From contig CALZHQ010000003.1 in the NCBI GenBank assembly GCA_945787295.1, positions 1 through 64,000 on the forward strand: 64,000 bases of DNA. The letters are read 5' to 3'. The translations under genes were made by a program, and so were the position numbers. Shown here one piece after another: positions 1 to 8,994 of this stretch. This stretch comes from an uncultured Desulfuromonadales bacterium (GTDB taxonomy: Bacteria; Desulfobacterota; Desulfuromonadia; Desulfuromonadales; Geopsychrobacteraceae). The notes below the pieces were generated by a model. It saw only the letters and a program-made list of their open reading frames with translations. It was not told the origin of the DNA and made no database searches. Positions within the stretch are counted from its first letter, which is position 1. Each line of letters begins with the position of its first letter.

Positions 1-1067
1 TGCGTGCGCGGCGGAATGTAGTTACAGAAGGGTTCTTCGGCCATATAATCGCCATGTACCGCATCAGCCCGCGCGCGGCAACCGCCACAGACATTAATAA
101 ATTCGCACTCGCCACATTTGCCACCGTACTTTTTGAAATCGCGCAGATCATTAAAGACCTTGGAGTTATACCAGAGATCCTTGAACGGGATCTGTTTGAC
201 GTTCCCGACCGAAGAGTGGAAATAGGAGCAGGGCTTGAGATTGCCGAAACAGTCGATCAGGCAGATGGTCTGGGCGGCGATACAGCCTTTGCCACCACCG
301 GTGGAAAACGTCAGGCTGCGCCGCTTAAAGTCGACCTTTTCGGCCTTGGCCATCTGCGGCACAATCCGGTAGTAGTGGGGCGCACAGGTCGGCCGCATCA
401 GAATATCGTCTTCGTTCTTTTCCTGCTCGTAGTGCCAGGAAAGAATCTCTTCGTAATCTTCCTTGGAGACCAGCTCATTCATGATCTCTTCACCACGACC
501 GGTCGGAACAATCATGAACATATACCAGGCGGTGGCCCCGATACTCTTGGCCAATTTAAAACAATCACCGATATCGTGTTGATTCCGCTTGGTAAATGAG
601 GAGTTGACGAGAAACTTAATGCCATTTCGCTTGAGGGTTTCGGCACCACGGATGGTGCCTTCGAAAGCACCGGGGCTACTGCGAAAATCATCGTGGATGT
701 CAGCTGTGGAACCATCAAGGGAAAGGGAAACCATCTTGATATCGGCCTCTTTCATCTTGACGCAGACTTCGTCGGTGATCAGGGTCCCATTGGTCGCCAT
801 GCACATCCGCAGGCCCTTACTGGTTCCATATTGGGCAATCTCAAAGATATCCGGCCGCATCAGCGGCTCGCCGCCGGAGAGCACCATCACCGGCTGACTG
901 ACCTCGCAGATGTCATCGATAAGTTTGAAAGCTTCTTCAGTGGTAAAATCCCCTTCGGCGGCCTGCATGTCGGAAGAACAACGACAGTGCACGCAGTTGA
1001 GATTGCAGCGCTGGGTGCTTTCCCAGGCCAGCCACTTAGGGATATATTTTTCCTGTTCGGAACTCAT
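1..1067 (-). CDS. ahbD: AhbD-like radical SAM/SPASM heme b synthase (3' end cut by window edge)
   Basis: Translation from the ATG at 1067 stays open to base 1, so the C-terminus lies outside the window. The N-terminus has the radical-SAM cluster motif CNLNCVHC (CX3CX2C) preceded by WEST, followed by SGGEPL and by MATNGTLIT. Later segments include [13 protein letters not shown] and [11 protein letters not shown], and a C-terminal SPASM-type cysteine set ([13 protein letters not shown]). From family knowledge this combination is typical of AhbD, which oxidatively decarboxylates Fe-coproporphyrin III to heme b in the siroheme-dependent pathway of sulfate and metal reducers; AhbC or NirJ are close relatives and not fully excluded. 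A start codon with the SD-like AAGGAGTAAGC upstream supports 1067. Confidence 0.75.
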   Translation of the reverse strand, partial: MSSEQEKYIPKWLAWESTQRCNLNCVHCRCSSDMQAAEGDFTTEEAFKLIDDICEVSQPVMVLSGGEPLMRPDIFEIAQYGTSKGLRMCMATNGTLITDEVCVKMKEADIKMVSLSLDGSTADIHDDFRSSPGAFEGTIRGAETLKRNGIKFLVNSSFTKRNQHDIGDCFKLAKSIGATAWYMFMIVPTGRGEEIMNELVSKEDYEEILSWHYEQEKNEDDILMRPTCAPHYYRIVPQMAKAEKVDFKRRSLTFSTGGGKGCIAAQTICLIDCFGNLKPCSYFHSSVGNVKQIPFKDLWYNSKVFNDLRDFKKYGGKCGECEFINVCGGCRARADAVHGDYMAEEPFCNYIPPRT

Positions 1068-1210
1068 GCTTACTCCTTGAAAACCGATTTGCGCAAAAGT
1101 CGTCCGCTCATCTGAATGACAAGAGACAAAAACTTATGCAATCCAGTCAAGATACTACAGATGAGTGGTTAAACTCAAGAATTGGGATGTTGCCGCGAAT
1201 CGCTTCGGTT

Positions 1211-1933
1211 TCAGTTGTTATCGACCGCCAGCCACATCCGTTCACCCTCAACCGACACGGAGAAAGATTGCGGGGAAGCACTTTTCAGCAATTCCCAGAG
1301 ATAATCCTGAATGCTGCCATCGGCAGTAAAAAGCCGGACTGTCTGCAGTAATTCAAATATCCGCGACCGCAGAATCTGGTCACTACCGACCAGGTCGATC
1401 AGCAGCAGCGGGCCATTCGCCACTCCTTCCTCATTGAGTGGATCAGGGGCAACAATGATGACGCCTTCCAAAGCCGAAGGGACCCCAACTTTACGCAGCA
1501 TGGCGGCAGCAAGATCGCGGTTGTACTTGGCGACAGACATGACTTCACCGGCTGCCAACGGCCGGGTCGGAATGACAAACAGGGTGCCCCGCTCTTTCAG
1601 CTCGTCCTGGCTGGAGAAAAAGTGCAACTGCTGCAGGATGCCGTCCAGGTCTTCCTGTTTCATCTGCGGTGTCACCAGGTAGGCATACTGATCGTAAGCG
1701 GGTCTTTCCAGACCGAAATCGAGGAGCGGCTCCCAGGGGGTTTCCGTGGGCGGCGACTCTTTCAGCTTCTGTTCCTCCATCTGGACCAGTAACTGTTTGA
1801 GCTTTTTCAATTTTTCCTGCAACAGCTGAACCCGCTCTTCTTTTTCACCGGCAAATGTCGCTGGCGTCATTGCTGCCTGACAAACGGCAAGGGTCAACAG
1901 ACAGCAGATCAGGGGGATAATTTTCCGAAACAT
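1211..1933 (-). CDS. Exported coiled-coil protein of unknown function
   Basis: The 240-residue product begins with a signal peptide (charged MFRK, hydrophobic core to about residue 28, ending near TFAGEK). Residues about 30-60 are rich in E, K, L and Q in heptad-like order, predicting a coiled coil. The rest is a mixed globular domain without any motif I recognise. A GAGGAG Shine-Dalgarno sequence lies about 6 bases before the ATG, which supports this start. It lies 143 bases downstream of ahbD's start on the same strand, and could be transcribed into ahbD. Function is unknown; a periplasmic location is inferred from the signal peptide. Confidence 0.7.
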   Translation of the reverse strand: MFRKIIPLICCLLTLAVCQAAMTPATFAGEKEERVQLLQEKLKKLKQLLVQMEEQKLKESPPTETPWEPLLDFGLERPAYDQYAYLVTPQMKQEDLDGILQQLHFFSSQDELKERGTLFVIPTRPLAAGEVMSVAKYNRDLAAAMLRKVGVPSALEGVIIVAPDPLNEEGVANGPLLLIDLVGSDQILRSRIFELLQTVRLFTADGSIQDYLWELLKSASPQSFSVSVEGERMWLAVDNN

Positions 1934-2057
1934 CCAGCTTCTCCTCTGGGGTCATTGGCGAACATCAAAGTCCGAGGATTATACAGAAAAATGCCCTGCA
2001 GATGGGGCTTTTAATCTTCTCTCTGGCAAAGAATTGAAGCCACCGGAACAGAGCAAT

Positions 2058-2092
2058 AAAAAAACCGTGAGACAAGAGGCGTTTCACGGTTT
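2058..2092 (-). terminator. Rho-independent terminator after the NMO-like gene
   Basis: Bases 2062-2070 (AAACCGTGA) pair with 2084-2092 (TCACGGTTT). Read on the minus strand the hairpin is followed by a run of seven T (complement of 2058-2064). It lies about 27 bases past the stop of the gene at 2119. Confidence 0.8.
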
Positions 2093-2118
2093 TCAATCAT
2101 TCGACTAACAGGCTACTT

Positions 2119-3198
2119 TCAGCAGGCAGCCCGCTCAGCCACAGGAAAAAGTTCCTCGAAAACCTCTTTAACGGTGCTGATTCGATCCGCTTTATAAGCA
2201 TTAGTGCCACAGAAAATCAGGCCGGTCTGCATATCCCCCTGCTGCGCGCGGTCAAGGGCATGGACAATACAGAAACGCTCCTGGCTGGTTTTGTAGGCAC
2301 ATTTCTTCAAGCAACCGGAGGGACAACGGATATCGAGATCAACATCCCGCTGGCGAACCTGATCGATATTCGCCGTCAGGGCCCGCCCCGGCAACCCGGC
2401 AGGGCTCATGATCAGACCGATATCCTCTTCGGTACAGTTGAGATAGGCCTGTTTAAAGGATTCATCAGCATCACACTCTTCAGTGACCACAAAACGGCTC
2501 CCCATCTGCACGCCATCAGCACCTTGCGCCAGAGCGTGTTGCAAATCCTGCCGATCCCAGACGCCGCCAGCGGCAATAACCGGGATATCCAGGTTCCACT
2601 TTTCTTTGAGCAGATTTTTCACACCCCGCACCGTCGCGTACTGATCGTACTGACCGGTGCCGATCACTTCCGGCTTTTCACCGAGATGGCCGCCGGCGGT
2701 ATCGGGATCTTCAACCACGATCGCGTCGGGCAAACGCTGGTAGCTTTTATGCCACTTGCGACAAATCAGTTCCGCCGCCTTGACCGAAGAAACGATCGGC
2801 ACCAGCGCCACATCTGGATAATCGGCGGTCAAATCTGGCAGATTCATCGGCAACCCGGCGCCGCTGACGATCAGCTTGGCACCCCCTTCACAGGACGCTC
2901 GCACCACATCGTCATAATTGCTGACCGCGACCATGGCGTTGACACCGACAACCCCGTCCGGAGCAATTTCATAAGCCTTGCGAAGTTCATCGATCAGCGC
3001 TTGACGGTCAGCGGCAAAGAAGTTTTTACCGTTATAATGTTCACTGTTAAGCGCCAATCCAGCTGCGGCTATGAGTCCGATGCCGCCACAGAGGGCAACA
3101 TTCCCGGCCAACCGGGAACCGGAAACCCGAACCCCCATACCACCCTGGATGACGGGAAAAGTAACGCTGTGTCGACCGATTGTTAAACCTTCCACCAT
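2119..3198 (-). CDS. Nitronate monooxygenase / FabK-like FMN protein with C-terminal cysteine cluster
   Basis: The 359-residue protein is a TIM-barrel flavoprotein of the 2-nitropropane dioxygenase/enoyl-reductase family. Seen features are the N-terminal IQGGMGVRVSG, a mid segment DTAGGHLGE carrying the family's histidine, and the FMN-phosphate region AAGGVWDRQDL followed by ADGVQMGSRFV. Family members use FMN and either oxidise propionate-3-nitronate or reduce enoyl-ACP; substrate cannot be told here. Odd is a C-terminal extension with Cys 292, 296, 300 and 310 (CX3CX3CX9C), which could hold a metal or Fe-S cluster. An SD-like GGAG lies 8 bases before the ATG. It is followed by its own terminator and is divergent from the histidine kinase at 3317. 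Confidence 0.85.
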   Translation of the reverse strand: MVEGLTIGRHSVTFPVIQGGMGVRVSGSRLAGNVALCGGIGLIAAAGLALNSEHYNGKNFFAADRQALIDELRKAYEIAPDGVVGVNAMVAVSNYDDVVRASCEGGAKLIVSGAGLPMNLPDLTADYPDVALVPIVSSVKAAELICRKWHKSYQRLPDAIVVEDPDTAGGHLGEKPEVIGTGQYDQYATVRGVKNLLKEKWNLDIPVIAAGGVWDRQDLQHALAQGADGVQMGSRFVVTEECDADESFKQAYLNCTEEDIGLIMSPAGLPGRALTANIDQVRQRDVDLDIRCPSGCLKKCAYKTSQERFCIVHALDRAQQGDMQTGLIFCGTNAYKADRISTVKEVFEELFPVAERAAC

Positions 3199-3316
3199 TA
3201 ATCTACTCCTGTCCTGTTGAGGTACCCCAGTCTAACAGCGAGTTTGTTTACGAAATGTAATATTTGTGTAAAAACTCACTTGTTCCGATCGGTTGCAGAT
3301 GCTATTAGGATGAAGT

Positions 3317-4273
3317 ATGAAACTGTTCCGCCGCATCTTCCATCCACTGATTACCTTTATCGGCATCCAGTTGCTCTGGATCTTTTTGTTGGTCTCCTGG
3401 ATCTACTGGTTTCTCGGCCGCCACCAGCAGCTCAAAGATTTAGCCGACCGTTACCAGGCAGAATGGCTGCCCGACACCACGGACTGGTTTATCCTCGCCG
3501 AGGGGATCGTCCTGTTGGTCGCAATCCTGCTCGGTACCTATGTCATATTCATTTTCTGGCGGCGACAGGCCTCACTCAACCGCGCCCAGCGTCATTTTAT
3601 CAACCAGGTCACCCACGAACTGAAATCGCCACTCGCCTCGATCCAGTTGCACCTCGAAACCATCGAAATGCGCAAGCCCGAAGGGGACCAGTTGCAGAGT
3701 TTTGTTAAATTGATGCAGGAGGATACCGACCGCCTCGGCGGCCTGATCAGCAACCTGCTCACCGCCGGCAAGCTGGAGCACAAAGAGAGCAGCCTCAATC
3801 GACAGTACGCGGATCTCTCTCAGGCGGTCGAAAAGTACCTGCAGAAAAACCAGAAGATCATCAGCGGCAGCGGCAAGTTGGAGTGGCGGATCGAACCGGG
3901 ATTGATGGCCAATTTTGATGCCGAAGTGATCGACACCGTGCTGCGCAACCTGCTCGAAAACGCCATCTTTTACGCAGATGGGCCGCCTGCCGTACGCATC
4001 ACCCTGTTTCGTGACGGCAACCTGGCACATTTAAGTTTTGCCGACCAGGGCCGTGGCATCGACCCCAAGCACAGTAAAAAAGTCTTCAAAATGTTCTACC
4101 GCATCCGCCGTGGCGACGGGCCAGTGCGCGGCAGCGGACTTGGCCTGTTTATCGTCCGCAACGCGATTCACCAGCATGGCGGTAAAGTCTGGTTGCAAAG
4201 TGCCGGATCCGGCTTCGGAACCACCTTTCACCTGACCATTCCGCTGGCAAAAAAAAGGCAGCCCGATGAGTGA
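3317..4273 (+). CDS. Membrane sensor histidine kinase (HisKA/HATPase)
   Basis: The 318-residue protein has two membrane helices (about 11-33 and 57-80) with a short extracytoplasmic loop of only about 25 residues, so sensing may happen in the membrane. The phospho-acceptor His100 sits in the H-box QVTHELKSPLAS; the N-box is LLENAIFY and the G-boxes are DQGRGID and GSGLGLFIV, so all catalytic elements are present. There is no HAMP, PAS or GAF domain. AGGATGAAGT precedes the ATG. The stop overlaps the start of the response regulator at 4266 by 8 bases, so the two are translationally coupled partners. The signal is not evident from the sequence. Confidence 0.92.
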   Translation: MKLFRRIFHPLITFIGIQLLWIFLLVSWIYWFLGRHQQLKDLADRYQAEWLPDTTDWFILAEGIVLLVAILLGTYVIFIFWRRQASLNRAQRHFINQVTHELKSPLASIQLHLETIEMRKPEGDQLQSFVKLMQEDTDRLGGLISNLLTAGKLEHKESSLNRQYADLSQAVEKYLQKNQKIISGSGKLEWRIEPGLMANFDAEVIDTVLRNLLENAIFYADGPPAVRITLFRDGNLAHLSFADQGRGIDPKHSKKVFKMFYRIRRGDGPVRGSGLGLFIVRNAIHQHGGKVWLQSAGSGFGTTFHLTIPLAKKRQPDE

Positions 4274-4976
4274 ACAAACACCGATCCTGCTGGTCGAAGA
4301 TGAACCACATATCGCCCAGGGGCTGGTCTACAACCTGCAAGAAGAGGGTTACCAGGTCGATCATGTTGCAAGTGGCGAAGCAGCTCTAGAACACCTGCAG
4401 TCGCACGACTGCGCACTGATCATTCTCGATCTGATGCTTCCCGGCATCGATGGACTGGAAGTTTGCCGCCAGATCCGCAGGCAAGGCAGCCAGGTTGCAA
4501 TCCTGATGCTCACCGCCCGGGGCGAGGAAGCGGACCGGGTTGCCGGGCTGTCAGAAGGGGCTGACGATTACCTGGCCAAACCGTTCAACCTCAAAGAGTT
4601 CCTGTTGCGGGTGGCAGGTTTGCTGCGGCGCAGCAACTGGAATCATCCTGCGGGGATAGATAACCTGATCAGCTTCGGCAGCAACCGGATCGACTTGGGC
4701 AGCCACCTGGCCGACACGGCCAACGGTCAACTGCAATTGACTGAACTGGAGATCAAGATGCTGCAATTATTTATCAACAACGAAGGAAAATTGATCACCC
4801 GCGGAGAACTGCTGGAATCGGTCTGGGGCATGCAACCGGACACCGAAACCAGAACCCTCGACAATTTCATCGTTCGCTTGCGGAAATATTTCGAGATCGA
4901 CCCGGCCAAACCGCGCCATTTTCTCACTGTCAGGGGCCGGGGTTATCGCTTCAGCAGCGACGGCAAAAGCGAATGA
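4266..4976 (+). CDS. OmpR/PhoB-family response regulator
   Basis: The 236-residue protein has an N-terminal receiver domain with acidic pocket VEDEP, phospho-acceptor Asp55 in LDLMLPG and the conserved lysine in DYLAKPF, then a C-terminal winged-helix DNA-binding domain (about 130-232) with WGMQPDTETRTLDNFI and VRGRGYRF. It is the cognate regulator of the kinase at 3317, whose reading frame overlaps it by 8 bases. Targets are unknown; the next gene downstream, the transporter at 5093, is 116 bases away and is a possible but unproven target. Confidence 0.94.
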   Translation: MSEQTPILLVEDEPHIAQGLVYNLQEEGYQVDHVASGEAALEHLQSHDCALIILDLMLPGIDGLEVCRQIRRQGSQVAILMLTARGEEADRVAGLSEGADDYLAKPFNLKEFLLRVAGLLRRSNWNHPAGIDNLISFGSNRIDLGSHLADTANGQLQLTELEIKMLQLFINNEGKLITRGELLESVWGMQPDTETRTLDNFIVRLRKYFEIDPAKPRHFLTVRGRGYRFSSDGKSE

Positions 4977-5092
4977 GCAGAAAAAATTTTACGATTATTT
5001 GATGAACAAATAGGCACCTACCTGAAAACCTGCTAATAATTAACTAGCGAATATTTCTGCAATCAATCAACTGGCTCTTCTCTGGAGATCGC

Positions 5093-7357
5093 ATGGGTCG
5101 GCACCTCAACGACACCCCTTTCATGCAACGATTTGCGCGCATATTCTTTCCCGCCAAGAAACTGCGCCGCTCCAGCAATAAACTCGGTCCCTTTATCGGC
5201 GTTTTCACCCCGACCATGCTGACCATCCTCGGCGTCATCATGTACCTTCGTTTCGGCTGGGTGGTCGGCCAGGTTGGCATCTGGAAAACCCTGCTGATTG
5301 TCAGTATGGCTAACGCCATCACCCTGGTCACCTCACTCTGCCTGTCGGCGGTCGCGACCAATTCACGGGTTGGAGTCGGTGGTGCCTACTTTATGATATC
5401 TCGCAGCCTGGGCCTGGAGATCGGTGGAGCCATCGGCCTGCCGCTGTTTCTCTCCCAAGCCCTTTCCGTCACCCTTTATGCTTTCGGCCTTGCTGAATCG
5501 CTACGCCTGGTCTGGCCCGCGGCGCCGCTGATCCCCTGCACTTTGGTTATCATCATTCTGGTCGCGGCCCTGGCCTTCCGCGGAGCCAGCGCGGCACTCC
5601 GCAGCCAGGTCCCGATTATGGCTCTGATCGGCGTGTCATTGTTAGCTCTCATTCTGGGGGCAATATTCGGTGACACGGTCACCAGCGCCAGCGATCCGTT
5701 GCCGTTACCGCAGGTCGGCTTCTGGGCCGTATTCGCCATCTTCTTTCCGGCCGTGACCGGGATCATGGCAGGACTGAGCCTCTCCGGTGACCTGGAAGAA
5801 CCGCGCATGGCCATACCGCGTGGCACCCTGTATGCGGTTCTGGCTGGCTTTGCCATCTACCTGCTGATCCCATTTTTTCTGATTCTGGGTGCAGAACCCG
5901 CAGCACTGCGTGACGAACCCTTAATCTGGACCAAGATCGCCCTTTTCGGCCCCTGGCTGATCCTGCCCGGCCTCTGGGGAGCAATCTTTTCTTCAGCGGT
6001 CGGCTCGATGCTTGGCGCCCCACGCACTCTGCAGGCCTTAGCTCTCGACCACCTGGCTCCGCGCCTGTTGGCTGGCGGTAAAAACCGGGACAGCTCGGAA
6101 CCGGTGTTCGGTCTGTTGGTGACCCTGCTGCTGGCTCTCGGCGCGGTTTTTCTTGGCGGCCTGAACTCGGTGGCCACCGTGGTCACTATGTTTTTCCTCA
6201 GCGTCTACGGCATCATCAATCTGGTTGCGGCCCTGGAAAAGCTGTCCGGAAACCCATCCTGGCGCCCGCGGGTCGATGTTCCCTGGTGGCTCAGCCTGCT
6301 CGCTGCCCTGGCCTGCTTTGCGGTGATGATGCTGATCCATCTTCCGGCCAGCCTGATCGCCATCAGCATCGAACTTCTGCTCTGGCTGTGGCTGAAAAAA
6401 CGGCTGCGCTTCAAAGCCCGCGGCGATATCCGCCGCGACATCTACCAGGCCCTGGTACGCTGGTCGTTGCTGAAACTGGCCGAGAAACCGATGACCGCCC
6501 GTAACTGGCGGCCGCATGTCCTGGTTTTTGTCGGCGATATCGAAAAACGGCTCGATCTGGTCCGTTATGCCGCCTGGTTCAGCGAAGAGCGGGGGGTGGT
6601 TACGGTCAGTGAGCTGCTCCAGGGCGACCTGCTGGAGATCGAGCTGGATCTGCGGCAACGCCAGCAGCATATCCAACAGGTCCTGCGCCGCGAAGGGATC
6701 CCCGCTTTCGGTGAAGTCAACGTGGTCCAGAATATCGAGCGGGGAATCGTAGCCGTCGCTCAGGCCAACGGGGTCACCGGGATTGAGTGCAACACGGTCA
6801 TTCTCGGCTGGCCGGACGATCTGGAACGGATGACCGCCTTTATGAAGATCATCCGCCGGCTTCAACATCTCAATCAGTCGCTGTTGATCGGTCGGGTTAA
6901 ACCTTTGTCACCGCTTGAAGAAGGCCAGAGGCGCCGGGTCGACATCTGGTGGGGTGGTCTGCAACGCAACGGTGACCTGATGCTGCTGCTCGCCTACCTG
7001 CTCAGCTGTAATCCGGAGTGGCGCGACAGCAGGATCCGCATCCTCAGTGTAGCCTCCAATGAACTGATGGCCGAGACAACAGCGAATTTCCTCAACAAGC
7101 TGATTCCGGAAATTCGCATCGATGCCGAGGTTCTGGTGGTTATCAAAGCGGAAGGGGAAAGCGTCAAAGAGATGATCCTGGAGCAGAGCGCCGATGCCGA
7201 TCTGGTGCTGCTCGGACTGGCGACTCCCGAAGAGGGGAAAGAAAAGGATTACGCCCAACGCCTTTATCAACTGGCAGAGGGATTACCGGCCTGCGTGTTC
7301 ATCCATAATGGCAGCCTTTTCATCGGTGAGTTGGTCACCCCGGATGACGAGCAGTAA
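5093..7357 (+). CDS. Cation-chloride-cotransporter-like APC permease with cytosolic C-terminal domain
   Basis: The 754-residue protein starts after GGAGATCGC. The N-terminal part (about 25-440) is a 12-helix APC-superfamily permease beginning with LGPFIGVFTPTMLTILGVI, which resembles the start of eukaryotic Na-K-Cl and K-Cl cotransporters (SLC12, TC 2.A.30); FPAVTGIMAGLSLSGDL fits the family's helix 6 region. The last ~310 residues are hydrophilic and resemble the SLC12 C-terminal domain (for example WGGLQRNGDLMLLLAYLL). Inferred role: coupled ion or amino-acid transport with cytosolic regulation. It is followed by a strong terminator at 7384 and stands alone between a two-component pair and the T2SS operon. 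Confidence 0.87.
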   Translation: MGRHLNDTPFMQRFARIFFPAKKLRRSSNKLGPFIGVFTPTMLTILGVIMYLRFGWVVGQVGIWKTLLIVSMANAITLVTSLCLSAVATNSRVGVGGAYFMISRSLGLEIGGAIGLPLFLSQALSVTLYAFGLAESLRLVWPAAPLIPCTLVIIILVAALAFRGASAALRSQVPIMALIGVSLLALILGAIFGDTVTSASDPLPLPQVGFWAVFAIFFPAVTGIMAGLSLSGDLEEPRMAIPRGTLYAVLAGFAIYLLIPFFLILGAEPAALRDEPLIWTKIALFGPWLILPGLWGAIFSSAVGSMLGAPRTLQALALDHLAPRLLAGGKNRDSSEPVFGLLVTLLLALGAVFLGGLNSVATVVTMFFLSVYGIINLVAALEKLSGNPSWRPRVDVPWWLSLLAALACFAVMMLIHLPASLIAISIELLLWLWLKKRLRFKARGDIRRDIYQALVRWSLLKLAEKPMTARNWRPHVLVFVGDIEKRLDLVRYAAWFSEERGVVTVSELLQGDLLEIELDLRQRQQHIQQVLRREGIPAFGEVNVVQNIERGIVAVAQANGVTGIECNTVILGWPDDLERMTAFMKIIRRLQHLNQSLLIGRVKPLSPLEEGQRRRVDIWWGGLQRNGDLMLLLAYLLSCNPEWRDSRIRILSVASNELMAETTANFLNKLIPEIRIDAEVLVVIKAEGESVKEMILEQSADADLVLLGLATPEEGKEKDYAQRLYQLAEGLPACVFIHNGSLFIGELVTPDDEQ

Positions 7358-7383
7358 GCAATTCCCTGAAAAGACCGAAACAG

Positions 7384-7421
7384 AAAAACCGGCTGCGGGG
7401 AGGCACCGCAGCCGGTTTTTT
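7384..7421 (+). terminator. Strong rho-independent terminator after the permease
   Basis: CCGGCTGCGG (7389-7398) pairs perfectly with CCGCAGCCGG (7406-7415), flanked by AAAAA upstream and TTTTTT downstream. Confidence 0.92.
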
Positions 7422-7445
7422 CTATACCACGAAAGGAGTATGAAA

Positions 7446-7586
7446 ATGAGCTCGACCCGCCTGCCACAACAGGCCTTGCTTGAAAACCACTATATTGATA
7501 ACCGTTTTCAATTGCAAGAGAAAAATGACCAATTCGGTAATATTTTTTTGTACGGCAAGGGAACTGCTTTATTTTCAATAGGTTAA
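7446..7586 (+). CDS. Candidate small protein of 46 residues
   Basis: An ATG at 7446 has AAAGGAG about 7 bases upstream and opens a 46-codon frame ending at TAA 7584-7586, just after the permease terminator and before the convergent end of gspN. The product is polar with a glutamine- and asparagine-rich middle and the tail KGTALFSIG; no membrane helix or known motif is seen. No promoter was identified between the terminator and this frame. It may be a real small gene or a chance ORF with a chance ribosome site. Confidence 0.25.
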   Translation: MSSTRLPQQALLENHYIDNRFQLQEKNDQFGNIFLYGKGTALFSIG

Positions 7587-7597
7587 CTCGAAACCCC

Positions 7598-8479
7598 TTA
7601 GCGGAGAACCGGACGTTCCAGCGTTCCAGCGATCCGCAGCAGGTAGCTACCGTCAGTAGTCGGCTTCACCCCGCTGAGATTGAGCAAATCGCGCAGACTT
7701 TCCGGAGATGACTGGGTGGGATGTAAACGGATATTCAGGTTGATCCGGGTCTGTTCCGGAGTGTCGGCAACCAGCAGGGTTCCGCCTCCACTCATCTCGA
7801 TGGTCCCTTCAGTCAACAAAACCTTTTCGAGACTGAGTCTGCGCTGATTGAATTTTCCCTCCAACTGAATGAACCCTAAAGATAAACGCTCCGGCAGGCC
7901 GAGACGTTCCAGGCCGAGCAGATAACACTCGCGCAGGCGCAGACTGAAATCTCCTTGGCCATTCAGGCCCGCTGCGGTATCCGCAAGCGTGACAGTTCCG
8001 TCCACTTGGCCCTGGAACCGATAAGGCAAATGAGGCTGTTGCAGACCGAGAAGCTCTACATTTTCCAGCTCTAGCAGCAAATATCCACTCCGCTCAGCCT
8101 CAGCCTCAGCCTCGACTAGGCCACCGCTAAAACCGGCCTGCAGATCGACAGCCGTCGTCCCCGACAAAAGCCGGGTCCAGCCCGGAGTCAATTGCAGATC
8201 TTCAAAGTTGAGTGGGGTCAGTTCACTCCGGCCGGAATCGACGGAGAGATCCATTTCCAAACCGAGGGGGAAGAGCATCTCCGCTTCGCTCCCCTCCATT
8301 TTCAGGCCGGTCTGCTGTATCAGCTCCTGCACCAGGTAACGTTGTACCATCTGCGCTGGAAAGAAGAACCAGAAAGAGAACAACCCACTGACCAGAAACA
8401 GGAACAGGCAGAAAAGAAACAATCTGCGGTTACCAGCCATAAACTGCTGTCCGGGACGAATAAGTTCTAACAGACTCAT
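7598..8479 (-). CDS. gspN: Type II secretion system protein GspN
   Basis: The 293-residue product has one N-terminal membrane helix (about 19-40, FLFCLFLFLVSGLFSFWFFF) and a periplasmic beta-rich region, as in GspN. Family role: accessory inner-membrane component of the T2SS with an AsmA-like periplasmic part. Assignment rests on position as the last gene of a complete gsp operon plus topology; direct sequence identity to GspN is modest, as is normal for this family. Its start overlaps the gspM stop by 4 bases. No clear terminator follows before the end of the convergent small ORF. Confidence 0.8.
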   Translation of the reverse strand: MSLLELIRPGQQFMAGNRRLFLFCLFLFLVSGLFSFWFFFPAQMVQRYLVQELIQQTGLKMEGSEAEMLFPLGLEMDLSVDSGRSELTPLNFEDLQLTPGWTRLLSGTTAVDLQAGFSGGLVEAEAEAERSGYLLLELENVELLGLQQPHLPYRFQGQVDGTVTLADTAAGLNGQGDFSLRLRECYLLGLERLGLPERLSLGFIQLEGKFNQRRLSLEKVLLTEGTIEMSGGGTLLVADTPEQTRINLNIRLHPTQSSPESLRDLLNLSGVKPTTDGSYLLRIAGTLERPVLR

Positions 8480-8994
8480 GGCTTCTCCAAAGACATCAGA
8501 ACCATATTAACGTCGAGCTCCGAACGGCTTTCGAAACGCGGCTTGACGCGCAACGACTTCACCTGTACACCACCGCTACGGTATTCCACCGCGTGCAGCA
8601 ACTTAACCAGCTGGCCAAGCGACAATTTTTCCAGCCGGATCTCCACCAGTTGCTGACGAAACTCGCCTTGGGTGGTTGCCGGTTGCGGCCGCATTGCCAG
8701 CAGCTGTTCGCGAACTCCGGTCTGCTCGGCCAAACTTTCTACCTGCGAAAAGAGCGGTTTATTGCCGGTACGACGTTGGTCGGCACTGGCCATCTGCTGC
8801 CGCAAGCGGGTGATCTGTTCGCTCATCCGCATCACCTTGGTCAGGTTGCGTTGATTGGCAGCAATCCGGCGATCCAGGTTAGCCATGGTTGAAAAGTAGG
8901 GGCTGATCAGGGCATACCAGATAAACACGAGGCCCAGGACTGCCAGGCCACCGATCACAATCCACTTTTCGCGGGGGGTCAGTCGATTAATCAT
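8476..8994 (-). CDS. gspM: Type II secretion system protein GspM
   Basis: The 172-residue protein begins INRLTPREKWIVIGG, with a single membrane helix at about 12-30 (VIGGLAVLGLVFIWYAL), then a coiled coil and a small ferredoxin-like periplasmic domain: the GspM/PilO layout. In the T2SS, GspM pairs with GspL in the inner-membrane platform that links the GspE ATPase to the pseudopilus. The frame overlaps gspL by 4 bases upstream and gspN by 4 bases downstream, which implies coupled translation. Confidence 0.9.
   Translation of the reverse strand: MINRLTPREKWIVIGGLAVLGLVFIWYALISPYFSTMANLDRRIAANQRNLTKVMRMSEQITRLRQQMASADQRRTGNKPLFSQVESLAEQTGVREQLLAMRPQPATTQGEFRQQLVEIRLEKLSLGQLVKLLHAVEYRSGGVQVKSLRVKPRFESRSELDVNMVLMSLEKP

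Noticed and set aside
2260..3186. Plus-strand open frame opposite the NMO-like gene
   Set aside because: Shadow frame caused by codon bias of the real gene on the minus strand.
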